In this document: positions 11,863-23,330 of the stretch, piece by piece | Position numbering within the stretch: the stretch's first letter is position 1 | Layout: the number at the start of each line of letters is the position of its first letter | Assembly: GCA_947069175.1 (NCBI GenBank) | Contig: CAMTDV010000013.1 | Coordinates: forward strand, 11,976,501-12,040,500 | Direction of reading: 5' to 3' | DNA from: Scalesia atractyloides | Taxonomy: Eukaryota; Streptophyta; Magnoliopsida; Asterales; Asteraceae | DNA: 64,000 nt | Program-made: the position numbers and the translations under genes | Notes under the pieces: model-generated | The model's database searches: none | The model's input: the letters and a program-made list of their open reading frames with translations, nothing else | Told to the model about the DNA's origin: nothing

Positions 11863-14591
11863 TCAATCTTGCTTGCGAGCTTCTGGGTCTTCGGCGGGTC
11901 CTTCATCCTTGTCTTGTGCAGCTTGAACGGTAGGTCGATCTATGGTTGCTTCGATTGTTTCTTCAGAGCTTAGATTAACAATAGCTTCACTTGAGGGTTG
12001 TTGTAACTCCGTAGTGGCTTCATATGTGGATGAAACTGGAGTTTGAGGGTGAGATGCAGTTTGAGATGGTGAGGAGGCTTTCTGTTGTGATGATGACTTA
12101 TGCTTTCTCTTTCTTTTTCTTGCCTCCTCCTTTTCTGTCTGCTTCTGAATCCTGAGAACAATTTCCATCATCTCTATCTTCCTATCTCGAGCTCGTTCCA
12201 CAGCCCTTTGGAATAACATTCCTTCTTCTCTGTACCCATTTCCGGCTCCAACGTGGATTTTGTAACCAAAGAGAATGTTGAGATCGGAGAGGCAGAACAT
12301 GAAAACATCCATCGGGTCTAGAATTCGAATATCTTCGTTAGACACTAATCGGATCACTGCTTCTCCTGTCTTCCCATCCTAGAACTATTTCTTGAAGTGT
12401 GTAAGCATGACAGGTTGTTCAGGTGGAATTTTGACTTTTGTTTCGACCTTAGCAGGATCTATTACCCATGTAACCATCCCTTTTCCTGTGATGGGAGCTT
12501 TTGTCGTCTTTGACACTCTTCTTTGAGGTCGTTGCGGCTTGAAAACTGTGAAGCCCCGATTGCATTCTCTTAAAATGAGTCTTTCAAAGTCAGCTCCGAT
12601 GCTGCAATCGGTCGGGTTTATCAGGTCCAGCTTCCCCAGTTCTCGAATGTCCCATCTTAGAAGGCTTTTCATGTCAGCTCCGGTCTTAAAATGCTGAATA
12701 ATACCACCTCATCTCTTTACGATAAACATCCCTTTGAGATTGCAGTACTTCCAACTTATTATTCTATCAGTGACTTCAGATTTTTCAACGGTGACCACCT
12801 GATAGAAATCTGGAAGCTTTTCCCTTTCTTTTTGAACCATTCAGGATGCGTCACCTTCCTAAGTTTCATAAATAGTATCATCTTCCAAACCCCACTCAAT
12901 AAATCTCGCTGACATTCCATCTCTGTCTACCTCCTCCTCTTCACTTTCGTCATCCTCAGTGACGTTCATAGCCGATTCTAGGCGCTTTTTCTTCTTTTCT
13001 GCAGCCTCAGCTTTTTGTCTTTCCTCTTCAGACTTGAACTTCTCATAATCAAAAATATAAGTAGATGAGAACATCAGTGGTATGTCCATTTTGGTGCAAA
13101 GTTCTCTGATCATACGTTACATCTTTCCATTCCATCTTACTGAAATCTCACAAATCTCGTATGTTCTTTGACGTATGCGTGAAGCTCTTTTTTTTCTTTC
13201 TTTATTCCCTCAGCTTCTCACGAATAACGTTAATGTTGCTTACTTGATGTTTCAACAGACAGATTTCCTGAGCTGGACCTTTCCCGATGTCTTTTGCTAG
13301 CTTATCGTACAAATCCTGAAATGGACGAGGTCTTCGAGGAGCTTGTTGTGGCATTTGTCTTGGTTGTTCCTCTGTCGAAGGTCCTTCCCCAGTTTTCTTA
13401 CGCTTCTGCGGAGGAGATAGACTTGGGGCTTCCGGATCGACAATCAACTGATCTACAAACTCGTCTAACTGCTCTTGCTTGGTGGTGATCGTCACCGGTG
13501 TTTCGAATTCTGTCATATGACGTCTCTTTCTTCTAGTTTCTCTCTTCTCTCTTTCTTCGGCCTCATGAATCGCACGGAGATTCTCTATATGCTCTCGATG
13601 TTCTCTGGTGCCTTCGACCCTGAAACTGCTTTCCATCAATCGTTCTTGAGCAGCACTATCTTTCTGTTTCTTCGAGGAGTCCCCTTCCTTCATGATTTTC
13701 TTTCCTTTACTCTTTCTAATCAGTTGCTCGGTTTCCTCTTCTTCCTCCTCCACTTCCTCATCACCATCTCCTTGTCACTTTTTCTTAACCCGTTCTCTGT
13801 ATTTCTCATAGGCTGCTTTTACGACAAGGTATCTTTCCTCCCTATACATCCACTGATGCAATAGTACCCATTCCTCAATCTTTAGCTCGGTAATCTGATG
13901 CCCTGTTGGCAGCTGGAACTTGTATAGGTCGCCATCATGAGGAAGATTTGGATGTTGGTCATTGATGAGGAGCTGAACAAAACGAGGGTACATGGCCCAT
14001 GTGGAGGAATTTGCATTATCAACCATGCAGTAAAAAATGAGGCCAGAGATATTGAATGACTGCTTTGTGCAGAGGCTAAGCATAGCAGCCGACCATTCCA
14101 AGTTCAAACCGTCATATCCCCTTTCCTATGTGCCAAGCTCATAGCAAATACATGAAGAATGAATCTCCAGTCCTTGGTAAGCCCCTTTTTTTTATCTCAT
14201 TTTTCTCTCTGAAGTCTCCAATATACCTCATCCCTTTAAACCCATCTAGGATGTCGTCCTTCTTCATTATGAGCAAATCACTGTTCTTGTCTCCAAGACT
14301 GAGGACTCTGCGTTTGTTCTCCTCTGTAACTACGATCTTCTTATTTCTGACTGTAGCTGTGATTCTTTTAATTTCGTTTACGGTTGACACTTTGGCTGTC
14401 TTCCAAAACTCTTCGATGTGGATGCTGTAGATGATCGGATCGGCTTGTACAGCGTAGCTGATCCTACTTGCATTTATCCACTCTGCTACATCTTCAAAAT
14501 CAATTGGCGGAGGAACCAACTTGCATGGCTGATTGTGCTTTCGAGTTTTATCCCAAATGATCTCCTTCACTATTTCTGAAATCGAAAACAA
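11863..14591 (-). pseudogene. Extra 3' ORF of copia element 2, function unknown
   Basis: On the minus strand a long protein gene starts MFSISEIVKEIIWDK at 14591. It runs through 14107-13775, 13753-13202, 13113-12859 and 12672-12385 to a stop at 11863, crossing at least three frame changes and in-frame stops. The first third has the pattern I recall from proteins annotated as hypothetical downstream of composite copia pol genes (YSIHIEEFWKTAKV, KKIVVTEENKRRVLSLGD, then WAMYPRFVQLLINDQHPN). Later parts are Glu/Lys-rich and charged, with a proline-rich stretch near 13330 and a Ser/Glu-rich tail. It occupies the position of the env-like gene of SIRE-type elements. I see no signal peptide or clear membrane helix and assign no function. 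Confidence 0.6.
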
Positions 14592-14879
14592 GCTAAGTTA
14601 GATTTATGTACATAATTGTATATATAAATATATATTTAAATACAAGTATATATAAGTATATGATAGTATAATAAAAATATATATATACACAAAAAATAAA
14701 TCAGCTAATATTTATGCCGGGCATAACCAGCTAAGTTCGCCGGACATAAGACTATGCAAGAGATTCAGACATAAATACTCTGATTAAAGGTTATTTACGC
14801 TGCACAAGTGTAGCGGATTTAAACTTTGACCCGAGAATGTATCCGGCGAAGATAATTATCTACGCTGGTTTACTGGCGT
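14592..14879 (-). other. Junction between truncated pol and the extra ORF
   Basis: AT-rich then motif-rich non-coding DNA. It holds several copies of the ATTACGCTGG-type motif (TTATTTACGCTGC, ATCTACGCTGG, AATTACGCCGG) that also recur in the leader of this element. RT and RNase H would be expected here. Confidence 0.5.
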
Positions 14880-15768
14880 AATTGTCAATTACGCCGGTTG
14901 CTTGTACCCAACTTGAATCTTGAATAGCTCCTTCGAGATCCCTTGGGACAGACTGCGAAAGAAAGGCTGCATACAGTCCAGTGTTGATGGTATGTGTTTG
15001 ACCACGCGTTCGAACTCCATCTTCAACAGAACCGATGACATTTTCAATTGGATGGTTTCGATTGGTCTTGTACCATGCATTGGTGTGAGTTTCAACTTGT
15101 TGAGGCAGATTAGAAAAGTGTTCATCGACGTAGATGATTGGAGTTTCGTCTTCTTTGGGTGGTTCATCCACAGCCTGCTATGAAGAAGAATCATCATGTG
15201 TAGATGCATTCTCAGCAGATGTGTCACCATTTACTTCGAACACCGGAAGAGTAGGAGAGGTAGAGGCAGGGGTGAAACGGGTTGTAAAAGGAGTAAAACC
15301 AATGTCTGAGGCATCAAACAAAGGTTCCACAGTGGATTCTGCAGGTTCGGATTCAGTGATGGGTTCATTGATGCTGAAAGTGTTGAATATAATATCCACG
15401 TCATAAAACCAGTTCGGAGCGCTTCCAGTGTTAGTGGAGTTTCCTTCTTGAAAATCAACGTAGTATGATTCAATCACCATCTTGGTCCGTTTGTTGTAGA
15501 CTCGATATGCCTTTTGAGAAGATGAATAGCCCATAAAGTAGCACACGTCACCGACTGCTTCAAACTTGATGAGATTGTCTTCAGTGTTGAGAAGTGTGCA
15601 TGAACACCCGAACGGTTTGAAGAAATCTATCAGAGGCTTCCTTTTGAAAAGTAGTTCATAGGCTGTCTTTCCGTGAGGTTTGACGATAAGAACACGATTC
15701 AAAACATAGCATGCAGTGTTGACCGCTTCAGCCCAGAAGATTATGGGAAGCTTAGAGTCGATAAGCAT
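14880..15768 (-). pseudogene. Copia element 2 integrase C-terminal region and pre-RT linker
   Basis: 15768-15178 reads MLIDSKLPIIFWAEAVNTAC, then FFKPFGCSCTLLNTEDNL and DVCYFMGYSSSQKAYRVYNK, the usual post-core integrase region. A frameshift near 15178 leads to 15171-14880, an acidic linker followed by HPIENVIGSVEDGVRTR and IQDSSWVQA. In the intact pol of related elements this is followed directly by the RT domain. Here it ends after 8 to 10 unrelated residues. Confidence 0.85.
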
Positions 15769-15822
15769 AGTTCTTGCAGCTTCGATGAGAGTTCTGTTTT
15801 TGCGTTCTGCTACCCCGTTTTG

Positions 15823-16733
15823 CTAAGGAGTCCTGGCAGTGCTGTATTGGAGGCAAATTCCCTTATCTTCACAGAAGGAGACAAACGTATGATTTTTAAA
15901 TTCAGTTCCGTTGTCGCTTCTGATGGAGTTGACTTTCAGCTTGATCACGTTTTCAATCATCGGAATGAAGCTCTTCAGAATGGATGCCGTTTCGCTTTTG
16001 GCTTCAAGAAAGAATACCCATGAAAACCGTGAGAAATCATCTGTAATCACCAAACAATAAGATCTTTTAGCTACACTTTTAACGCTAATTGGGCCAAAAA
16101 GATCCATGTGAAGTAATTGCAGAGGAGCAGATATCGTATTCACTGCTTTGGACTTACGAGGCTTTTTATGCTGTTTTCCTTGGGCACATGCGATGCACTT
16201 TTCTGAAAAAGGAAAATCTTTCATAGGTAAACGTCTTACTAGATTTAATTTAGAAAGTTTATTTATGTTCTTAAAATTCACATGCCCCAAACGCCTGTGC
16301 CACAGCAATGATTCCGATTCAGATGCTTTTAACATAAGACATGTCATTGGCTCATTTGATTTGGCATTCTTCATATTTAGCACATAGGTGTTATTTTGAC
16401 GGGGAGCTCCAAGCATGATCATCTCTTTTGGGACAGAGTAACCGGGTTTGAGGAATAAGCACTCCGTGTCATTGAACAGCATCGCGATTCCTTTGTCACA
16501 GACTTGTGAAACACTCATAAGATTGTAACACAATTTTGGGACATAGTTCACATTCTCCAAAGTGAGTGCTTCTGACACGACATCACCCATTCTGACGATT
16601 TTTCCCCCTTTTCGTCTCCGGCAAAGGATACAAAGTCATCATCAATAACTCGAAAGTTGGTAAGCAGATCCTTTAGCCCGGTCATGTGCCTGGAGCAACC
16701 GTTGTCAACATGCCAGATATATTCCATGCGCAT
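15823..16733 (-). pseudogene. Copia element 2 protease and integrase core
   Basis: 16733-16548 carries the protease box WHVDNGCSRHMTG, with DNG in place of the common DSG. The catalytic Asp is present. A frame change leads to 16590-15823 with NLMSVSQVCDKG, the HHCC zinc motif (LLWHRRLGHVNFKNIN, then KCIACAQGKQHKK), LLHMDLFGPI (first catalytic Asp), and SIRSDNGTEFKN (second). The frame ends in TARTP, so the Glu-containing part lies across a frameshift near 15823-15768. It is close to coding but not intact. Confidence 0.88.
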
Positions 16734-16795
16734 CCGAAGCCATTTCTGAATCTTATTTTGTTATACAACAACAACAACAAAAAAATATGTACAAA

Positions 16796-18373
16796 TTAGC
16801 TAGTCTTTGGAACCCAGACTTGCTTTACATTAGTTCTATCATGATTTTGAGCAAGAGTGTTGACTTTTCTTTTCCAAAAACAGGTTGAATCAACTATGCA
16901 TTTTACTGATTTCTTTAAACTGTTAAATTGATCAGTAAAACTTTTAACTAGATCCTGACTAGGTTTAGAAAATTTCTTGCTTTTACAATGTTTCGTCATA
17001 TGTCCTAAATGACCACAGCGAAAACATTGTTTTTTACTCGATCTTTTCTTCCTGGGTGCTGAGTGTGAAGATGATGTATGTGATGAGAGTCTGGAGCATC
17101 TTGAGGAGTTTGATGATGTAATGTGGCTTGAATCTTTAGCTTTCTTCAGTTTCTCTTCAGGATGATGTTTATCTTCAATGTCGACTTCACTGTGCTCACT
17201 GTCTGATAAGGAAATTGATTCTTGACTTTCATTTGACCTTTCTTCATCGCTTTCTGAAGTTGTTGTGCTTGAATCTTCAGTGAAATCTTTATCAGTCTCT
17301 GATGTACCTGCAACTGATGGAACAAATTCTAGAATTTCCTCTGTAAGGAATTTTCCAAAACTGTTTTCTTTAACTCTGGGCACAAATACAGGAGATTCAA
17401 GCATAACATTTTCATCATTGAGAGCAAAGTTTAGGTCATGACCCTCAACCTTGGCAAACCCTTGGTTGTGAGCCTTAAGTGTAGGCACATTGCCATTACA
17501 GTCATCCTGAATTGTCAATTTAGGCATACAGCCATTACAATCATCCATCCTAGATAAACTATTACAGTTATCTCGAATAGAAATTTTGTTCATCTTATCA
17601 CAATTCCAGGCGAACCAGTTAACAGTTGAATAATTGTCGCCTGAATAGCCTATTCCTATTTTCATCCCTCCACAATCATCTTCCCTATCGCACACATCTT
17701 CCTTACTCTCGCACAGATCTGCATTACTTTTAGAAAGGTTAGTGTTGTTGTCGGATTTATAAAAAATACTTTGATCCAAAAGATCATTTTTATTGATTAA
17801 GTCGTTCTTAGGATGAGGAGATGGCATAGGAACATAATTTTTGTTGTGCGGAGGAGGAAATAATTTTCTTCCGTTTCCGAACATATCTTTATATCCAATT
17901 CCATCCTTTATGAATGTCGGTCGTTGGCAGTTTACAATGTCAACCAGCTTTTTGGCTAATTTTCCATTTATCAATAATAATTTGTAACTTATTGTTTTCG
18001 TTTTGAGTTTTTTCTAGCTTTTCGGTCAAATCATTTATGATAAAATCTTTCTAAAAACAAATTCTTTTAGAGTCTGCATTTCAGCTATGGTTGAATTCAA
18101 CTTTCACTGATATGTAGCCTCATTTTCTTTTAGTTCTTGATTTATTTTCAAAACTTTTTCCTTTTCTTTAATTATATCATGGTTGAGTGATTTGTAGTGT
18201 GCCATGATGTTCAAACATGGTTTTGAGCACAGCTTTGCTTTAAATTCATATGGAATGTTGTTTACCAAATCCTTATCTTCGGCTTCTGATTTCATGGCGG
18301 TAGAGGATGTTCCAACCGCTGCATTCTTGCTAGTACTGATGACTTCTTGAACAGCAGGCTTCGACTCATTCAT
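16796..18373 (-). pseudogene. Copia element 2 gag-pol linker with zinc knuckle
   Basis: 17974-16796 is a 392-residue frame with a Ser/Glu/Asp-rich middle and an intact CCHC zinc knuckle (QCFRCGHLGHMTKHC) near its C-terminal third, ending in QVWVPKTS just before the protease. 18373-18104 is a Lys/Glu-rich coiled-coil-like piece (KEKEKVLKINQELKENEATY). A frameshift or stop near 18040-18104 separates the two. The part would join nucleocapsid to protease in the polyprotein. Confidence 0.75.
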
Positions 18374-18385
18374 TTCAGCTTTCTG

Positions 18386-19861
18386 TTACCTCTTCTCTGA
18401 GGCAGGAGAGATGATGCTTTTCAAACCAGTGTCATCTTTTGGAATCTTGGAGGTTTGTTTTTCAACACCATTTGAAGCAGACGTGACAGAGACAGTGGTA
18501 ATGTTTGCCATGAGGGCCTTGTTTACTTCACCTTTTGCCTCAGCTATCTCCTCCGACCAATCATAATCTTCCACCACTAAAGCCTTATGATTATTTTCAG
18601 CAGCATTATTATTTCCTTCAATGGCAATCGGCCTCCTTGTCTGGTTGATTTCGGTATTCTCGTCCTTCAGCAACGGGCACTCTCTTTTGAAGTGGCCCAA
18701 GTCTTTGCAGTTATAATATCTAAGCTTGGATTTGTCAAATCCAGCTTTTCAAAGAGCCAACCTCTTTCCTATTTTATCTTGGAATTTCTTCAACCGTAGA
18801 GTGATCATTGCCATCTGCCACTTCAGATCCATCTCCTCCATATCATTTAGATCTACTTGATACATGCCCTCTACTGTTAGGAATTCTCTCTTCAACTCTC
18901 CTGACATAAGCGCCACATAGCTACTTAAGAAAGTATTAAAAAGAGCTACATGTTTTGTGGAAATTTTAAGTGCTTTAGTGTCGCTGGCCATGGTGGTCTT
19001 CTCGGAAGATGACGAGGCCTTCACAGAGTTTGCGGAAGCATTTGAATAGGATTCGACAACACTTTGGGGATTTGATCCACATGAGGTGACAGGAGCAAGA
19101 AATGCCATATTCTTGGGGACCGAGGTTGCGGCATCTTGCTGAAACGTCTTCTGAGAATATCCAGTTTGATTCATCTCTCGTTTCACGATGTCCATTTCAA
19201 AGGCTTTTAAAGTGTTAATCAATTCTGAGAGAGTAACTGGAGTTGTGCTGGTGAGGAAAGTTCTCTTAGTCATCATGCATTGAAGACTCCATTCTTTTGG
19301 TAGAGAATCTAGCAGCTTCTTGATCAATGCATAATTTGCAACTGGGTTTCCCACCTTCTTCATCTTGGTCAACACCCCCAGAAATCTGTTTATGTGGTCG
19401 GACAAGCTTTCGCCACGAATACTTCCAAACATATCATATTCTTTCTGCACCATGTCTCGTTTGTTCTCCCTGAGTTCCTCATTGCCTTCATAATGGTCGA
19501 TTAGAGCCAACCACAGTTCATGTGCCGAGGTGTATTCTTCAAACAGATTGTTATCATCCTTTGACAGAGCCATAGTGAGAGCAGCGTGAGCCCTCCGGTC
19601 ACGTTGAATGAGTGTCCTATCTTCATCTGTGAATGTTGAAGGATCTTCATTGATAGTACGGATGTCGTCACGTATTATCATGGGAACATGCGGGCCCATA
19701 GTAACTGACATCCATTGAGTATAATCGGTATACTCAAAAAAAGACTTGATCCTGTTTTTCCAGCTGCTGAAATCTTCCGAACCTTTCAGCTATGGTGGCC
19801 TTGTAGCGGTTCCAGTTTCTAGTTCAGCTTGAGCAATCGGATTGAGTTGATTGAGAGACAT
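18386..19861 (-). pseudogene. Copia element 2 gag
   Basis: Translation probably starts at 19861 (MSLNQLNPIAQAELETGT). The frame meets one stop near 19792, then runs MSVTMGPHVPMIIRDDIRTI with the UBN2-type gag core (HELWLALIDHYEGNEELREN, then VLTKMKKVGNPVANYALIKK). It stops at 18749 and goes on in the same register with a degenerate zinc knuckle, RYYNCKDLGHFKREC, in which the first Cys of CCHC is Tyr. A second, intact knuckle lies in the linker. Gag would build the particle; the two stops make this copy unlikely to do so. Confidence 0.82.
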
Positions 19862-20500
19862 GATGGATGAAAGATGACCAATTACGCTGAGATTTACTGA
19901 ATCAGAGAACAATTACGCTCGCAAGGAGGTAAACACGCTGGACCAGAGATTAAATACACTATACTGGGAGACAATTACGCTGGACCAGAGATCAAAAATG
20001 CTGCACTTTGTCCTGCAAAATGCTAAATCCGCTGGATATATGAAAACAATCAAAGGTTTAGTTAATTTCGCTGAACACCATGATAAAATCGCTGAGGATT
20101 AGTATCCACTGGGGCAATTACGCTGACAATAATATAAATCCGCTGGTTTAAGAACCAGCATATTTGTTAACTACGCGAGATTCAAGTTAAATACGACAGC
20201 TTCAAAGACAATTACGCTATCTTCAAGAATATCTATGTTGGCTTTAAGAATAATTACGCCCATAAGGGTTTTAGTACGAACAAAAACTCTCTAATCACCC
20301 AAAACGACCCAAAATTCATGTTTCTTTGCAGCTAAATGACCAAAAATGTTTACCAAACTACTGATTAACAACAACTCAAAGATTAAACGCACCAGATCAA
20401 GCCATTTTAAGTCTGAAAATTTGAAAAAACCTTGAAACTTGTGAACAACCTTCAAAACTTGAAGAATCTTGACAAAAACTCAAACAATCAAGAGCACAAA
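19862..20500 (-). promoter_or_regulatory. Leader of copia element 2 with spaced ATTACGCTGG motifs
   Basis: Between the PBS and gag lie at least a dozen short related motifs on the plus strand: ATTACGCTGA (19883), ATTACGCTCG, ACACGCTGGACC, ATTACGCTGGACC, AAATCCGCTGGA, AATTTCGCTGAA, AAATCGCTGAGG, ATTACGCTGACA, AAATCCGCTGGT, ATTACGCTAT and ATTACGCCC (20254). They are separated by roughly 15-35 bp of dissimilar sequence. Similar motifs occur in both LTRs and at 14790-14900. No ORF is seen. The role is unknown; packaging, priming or translation control are possible. Confidence 0.6.
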
Positions 20501-20513
20501 GACTCTGATACCA
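20501..20513 (-). other. Primer binding site, initiator tRNA-Met type
   Basis: The minus strand reads TGGTATCAGAGTC three bases inside the 5' LTR. TGGTATCAGAGC is the standard copia PBS complementary to the 3' end of initiator tRNA-Met. Confidence 0.9.
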
Positions 20514-20516
20514 AAT

Positions 20517-20969
20517 TGTGAGTCCCAAAACAAATTCGGATCATAGTGGTTGATTGTTTTCACCCAAACAACTATGGATTAGTTGTTTGAATGTGCAGAT
20601 ACTAAGAAAAACCAAGCAAAGAAGATGAAGAATCTTGTTTGGATCAAACAACTAGTGTTGTAAATGAAATCCCAATAACATGTAATCAATAACAGCACCT
20701 GGATATTCAGATGAAAGCACAATAGCAAAAATCACAACACAAGAAGATCACCAAAATCTGTCCAAGAAACTTGGACATAACTTCATTGATCACCATATTT
20801 ATACAGAATGACTACCCAGCATATTTAATAAATACGCTGGGTTAGTAAATACGCTGCCATCAGCAAGTTTCACATAATTACACTTTTGACCCTTTAACTT
20901 TGTCTAACCATTATAAACTAGCTCAAACTATTGAATAATCAAGCACCAACGGTCTCAAAAGTTCTAACA
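20517..20969 (-). repeat. 5' LTR of copia element 2
   Basis: 453 bp, partner of 11375-11827. It carries ACCCAGCATATTTAATAAAT and a CATATTTATACAGAATG block that could hold TATA signals on either strand. Flanked on the right by GAAAA. Confidence 0.92.
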
Positions 20970-21470
20970 GAAAACTCAATAAGATTTTGCTGAATGAGAT
21001 GGACAAATCTTCAAGAAAAAGAGACTAATGACACTGATATATCATTTAGTGTGCTTTGTTCTTGAGGAAGGTTTGGATAAGAAGAAGAGACTTATGCCAG
21101 TGTAAATGTTATTTTGGACTCCACTATTAAATGATGAAGAGTGGGATGAGCATGAAGATGATGGCCAAATATCATCCAAGCGAAAACCCACTTACAATCA
21201 CACCCCAATAATAGCATCCACAAAAACGGTATCGATCTATGTCTCCAACATCCACAAAACCACTTCAATAGTCAACAACAAAAGATCACACCAAAAGCCA
21301 AAATGCCATATTTTATTGGATGACCAGCTTTGTGTAGAGTAGGGCGTTTCAACTGTGTAGGGAAATTAGCATCTATCTAAGGAATTCAAAGGTTCAAGGG
21401 ACAAAAACTTAAAGAAGAAGATAGTGATGGTAGTGAAGATTTGGATGAGAAGTTTGGATTAGCATTTTTA
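20970..21470 (+). pseudogene. Unknown small protein, tandem copy 2, 3' part
   Basis: It continues copy 2 after the copia insertion. Frames are broken, but an acidic end (EEDSDGSEDLDEKF) at 21410-21460 matches the ends of copies 1 and 3. A separate 78-codon frame at 21106 is Thr/Lys/His-rich and may be part of the degenerate coding region. The T-rich 3' flank TTTAATTTTTTTTCTTTT also matches copy 1. Confidence 0.35.
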
Positions 21471-21479
21471 ATTTTTTTT

Positions 21480-22062
21480 CTTTTCTATTTTTTTGGTGTC
21501 ATTTTTTGTGGTTTGTTATCTATTTTCAGCTAATAAAATACATTATTTCTCTAATTACTTATAAAATGCTAAAAATGCAACAAAGCCAAACACCAAAACT
21601 ATAATAAAATTCCTTTAATCACGTATTATTCAAAGCTCCAAATAATTACTGAAATGTATAAAATAAGGTGCAAGAGAATAGAACAAAAATGTGCCTTACA
21701 AAAGTTTAATTTGCCATCTTTATCTATAAAATGCCATTAAAATACAAAATGCCAAACTTAAAAGATGGGACGTTTTACAGCCTTAACAGATAAAGCTGAA
21801 CAAACAGTAACTACAAACAATAACTAAAACGACGGAAACTTTATTACTAACATTTATTATATTAAAAACCACACCATGGCAATTGAAATTTTATATATTT
21901 TTAAAACCACATAATTACCTGTCACATTAAAGGTCTGCATTCTACATCACACGAAAAGAGATACAAAAAATACACATCAAAAAAATAAAATTACTATTGT
22001 TTTTAGCGCCAAAAACATGTATCTACCTCGCGCCAAAAAAAAAGGTCATTATATAGGTAGAA
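21480..22062 (+). other. Leader of tandem unit 3
   Basis: Non-coding. It repeats the leader blocks of units 1 and 2 (GCAGCCTTGACAAATAAAGC-like near 21775, TTTATTACTAACATTTATTA near 21840, CTCGCGCCAAAA near 22027) with many AAAATGCCA/AAAACGCC motifs. Solo LTR A interrupts it at 22063. Confidence 0.55.
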
Positions 22063-22202
22063 TGTAACATCTGGCGAAAAACGGGTTCTAAAACCCGCTC
22101 CGTTTTTGTAATTCAAGTATATATTATAATCATCTGTTTCAAATTTTATGTTAGTCACGAATAGTTTTTGTAATATTATTAATATAAATAATAATAATAA
22201 AG

Positions 22203-22237
<35 letters not shown>

Positions 22238-22289
22238 GATATATATATATAAAATATATAATACTTAGTAAATTAAAAACAAAAGGGTG

Positions 22290-22355
22290 GACAGCGGATC
22301 GAACCCGGGTCTCCACCCAAATCAAACACACAACACACCACACACACAACTGATA
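22290..22355 (-). other. tRNA-like module A0 (reverse)
   Basis: The minus strand reads GGAGACCCGGGTTCGATCCG, a good pol III B box (GGTTCGATCC). The A-box side is replaced by a GT-rich run. It corresponds in position to B0 and C0. Confidence 0.45.
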
Positions 22356-22915
22356 TGTTCCGAATCAATTAATCTTTATATCAAAAAAACGCTATGCTCC
22401 AAGTTCAGAAGAAGCCGCCCTGTAACAAGTGCGACTGATCCGGAAATCAATCAAGCTAATGAAACTCTGGAATCAAAGGATGAAACCGTTTTCAAATTTT
22501 GCAATTAAACCCAATCATCACGTTCAAATAAGTTATGCAACATCATCTCATCATAATTGATTTGAACGAAACCGAAAAAGGTAATCAAGCTGCTACCTTC
22601 TCCATAAATAGAGAACCCCGAAATCTTTAGAAATCACGCACACTCTCGCACACTCTCCCTAAGCTCGTTCCAAAACTTCTGATCACTTCGCCAGAAACCA
22701 TCGCCCGTCGCCGAAGCTTTACCAGAGGAATCGAAGGTCATCTCTGTTCGGTATAACTTCACTTAAATCCTTTCTCATTCTTTTTAATTACTTTCGTCAG
22801 TAGTAGTTGTAATTATTAAGTTAAATAAGTTTTAACGGGTTATCAAACTGGATATTTGCAACGAGGAAGATGAAGTGGAGTTTGAGTAAAACGATTTAAA
22901 AACCACATTTAAACT

Positions 22916-23330
22916 GGGTTAGACACACAGTCCAGTGGTGGACTGTGTGCATTTGAAACATATGGTCCCGGGTTCGAGCCTTAAACACGTTTCCGATTTC
23001 CTATATATTACAAATCTTTTTATAACTTATATATGAAACAATTCAGTTAGTATATAAGATAAATTAAAATCCTATATCTTTCGGGTTAGACACACAGCAC
23101 AATTGGTCGGGCTGTGTGCAACACGAAGCACAGGTCGCGAGTTCGAGTCTGGTTATACGCTCAGTCCTTATAATAAAACAAACCTTTTTAATAAAATAAA
23201 AATATGGTTTAGCTCAGTAAGTATATAAATGTAATTAAATTTCAATATATTTCAGGTTAGGCACGTAGCTCAGTTGGTAGAGCTGCGTGCACGTAAACGG
23301 GTGGTCTCAAGTTCGATCCTCCACACGCAG
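22916..23330 (+). repeat. Three tRNA-like modules, copy A
   Basis: Starts at about 22916, 23083 and 23254 (spacing 167 and 171 bp). Each begins GGTTAGACAC or GGTTAGGCAC and has an A-box-like and a B-box-like part (GGGTTCGAGCC, GAGTTCGAGTC, AAGTTCGATCC). The third has a perfect A box, TAGCTCAGTTGG. The clover-leaf is imperfect, so I do not call them functional tRNA genes. Confidence 0.7.

Larger units (their letters stand above)
11375..20969 (-). mobile_element. Copia element 2, both LTRs, reverse transcriptase deleted, extra 3' ORF
   Basis: Two 453-bp direct LTRs (11375-11827 and 20517-20969) bound it. The minus-strand order is 5' LTR, PBS TGGTATCAGAGTC (initiator-Met type), leader, gag, protease, integrase, an extra ORF, polypurine tract, 3' LTR. 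The flanks GATAA and GAAAA agree at 4 of 5 positions, as expected of an old target-site duplication. I count about 15 differences between the LTRs (roughly 3 percent), so the insertion is fairly recent. RT and RNase H are absent: pol stops at 14880, just before the RT domain. This is a non-autonomous element of the large, SIRE-like kind. Confidence 0.88.

Noticed and set aside
11970..14430. Several plus-strand and alternate-frame ORFs of 60-130 codons
   Set aside because: Shadows of the extra ORF of copia element 2.
22916..23330. Calling the forward tRNA-like modules real tRNA genes
   Set aside because: A and B boxes are good, but acceptor and T-arm pairing is poor and no consistent anticodon arm is seen; they occur in the same place in every LTR copy.
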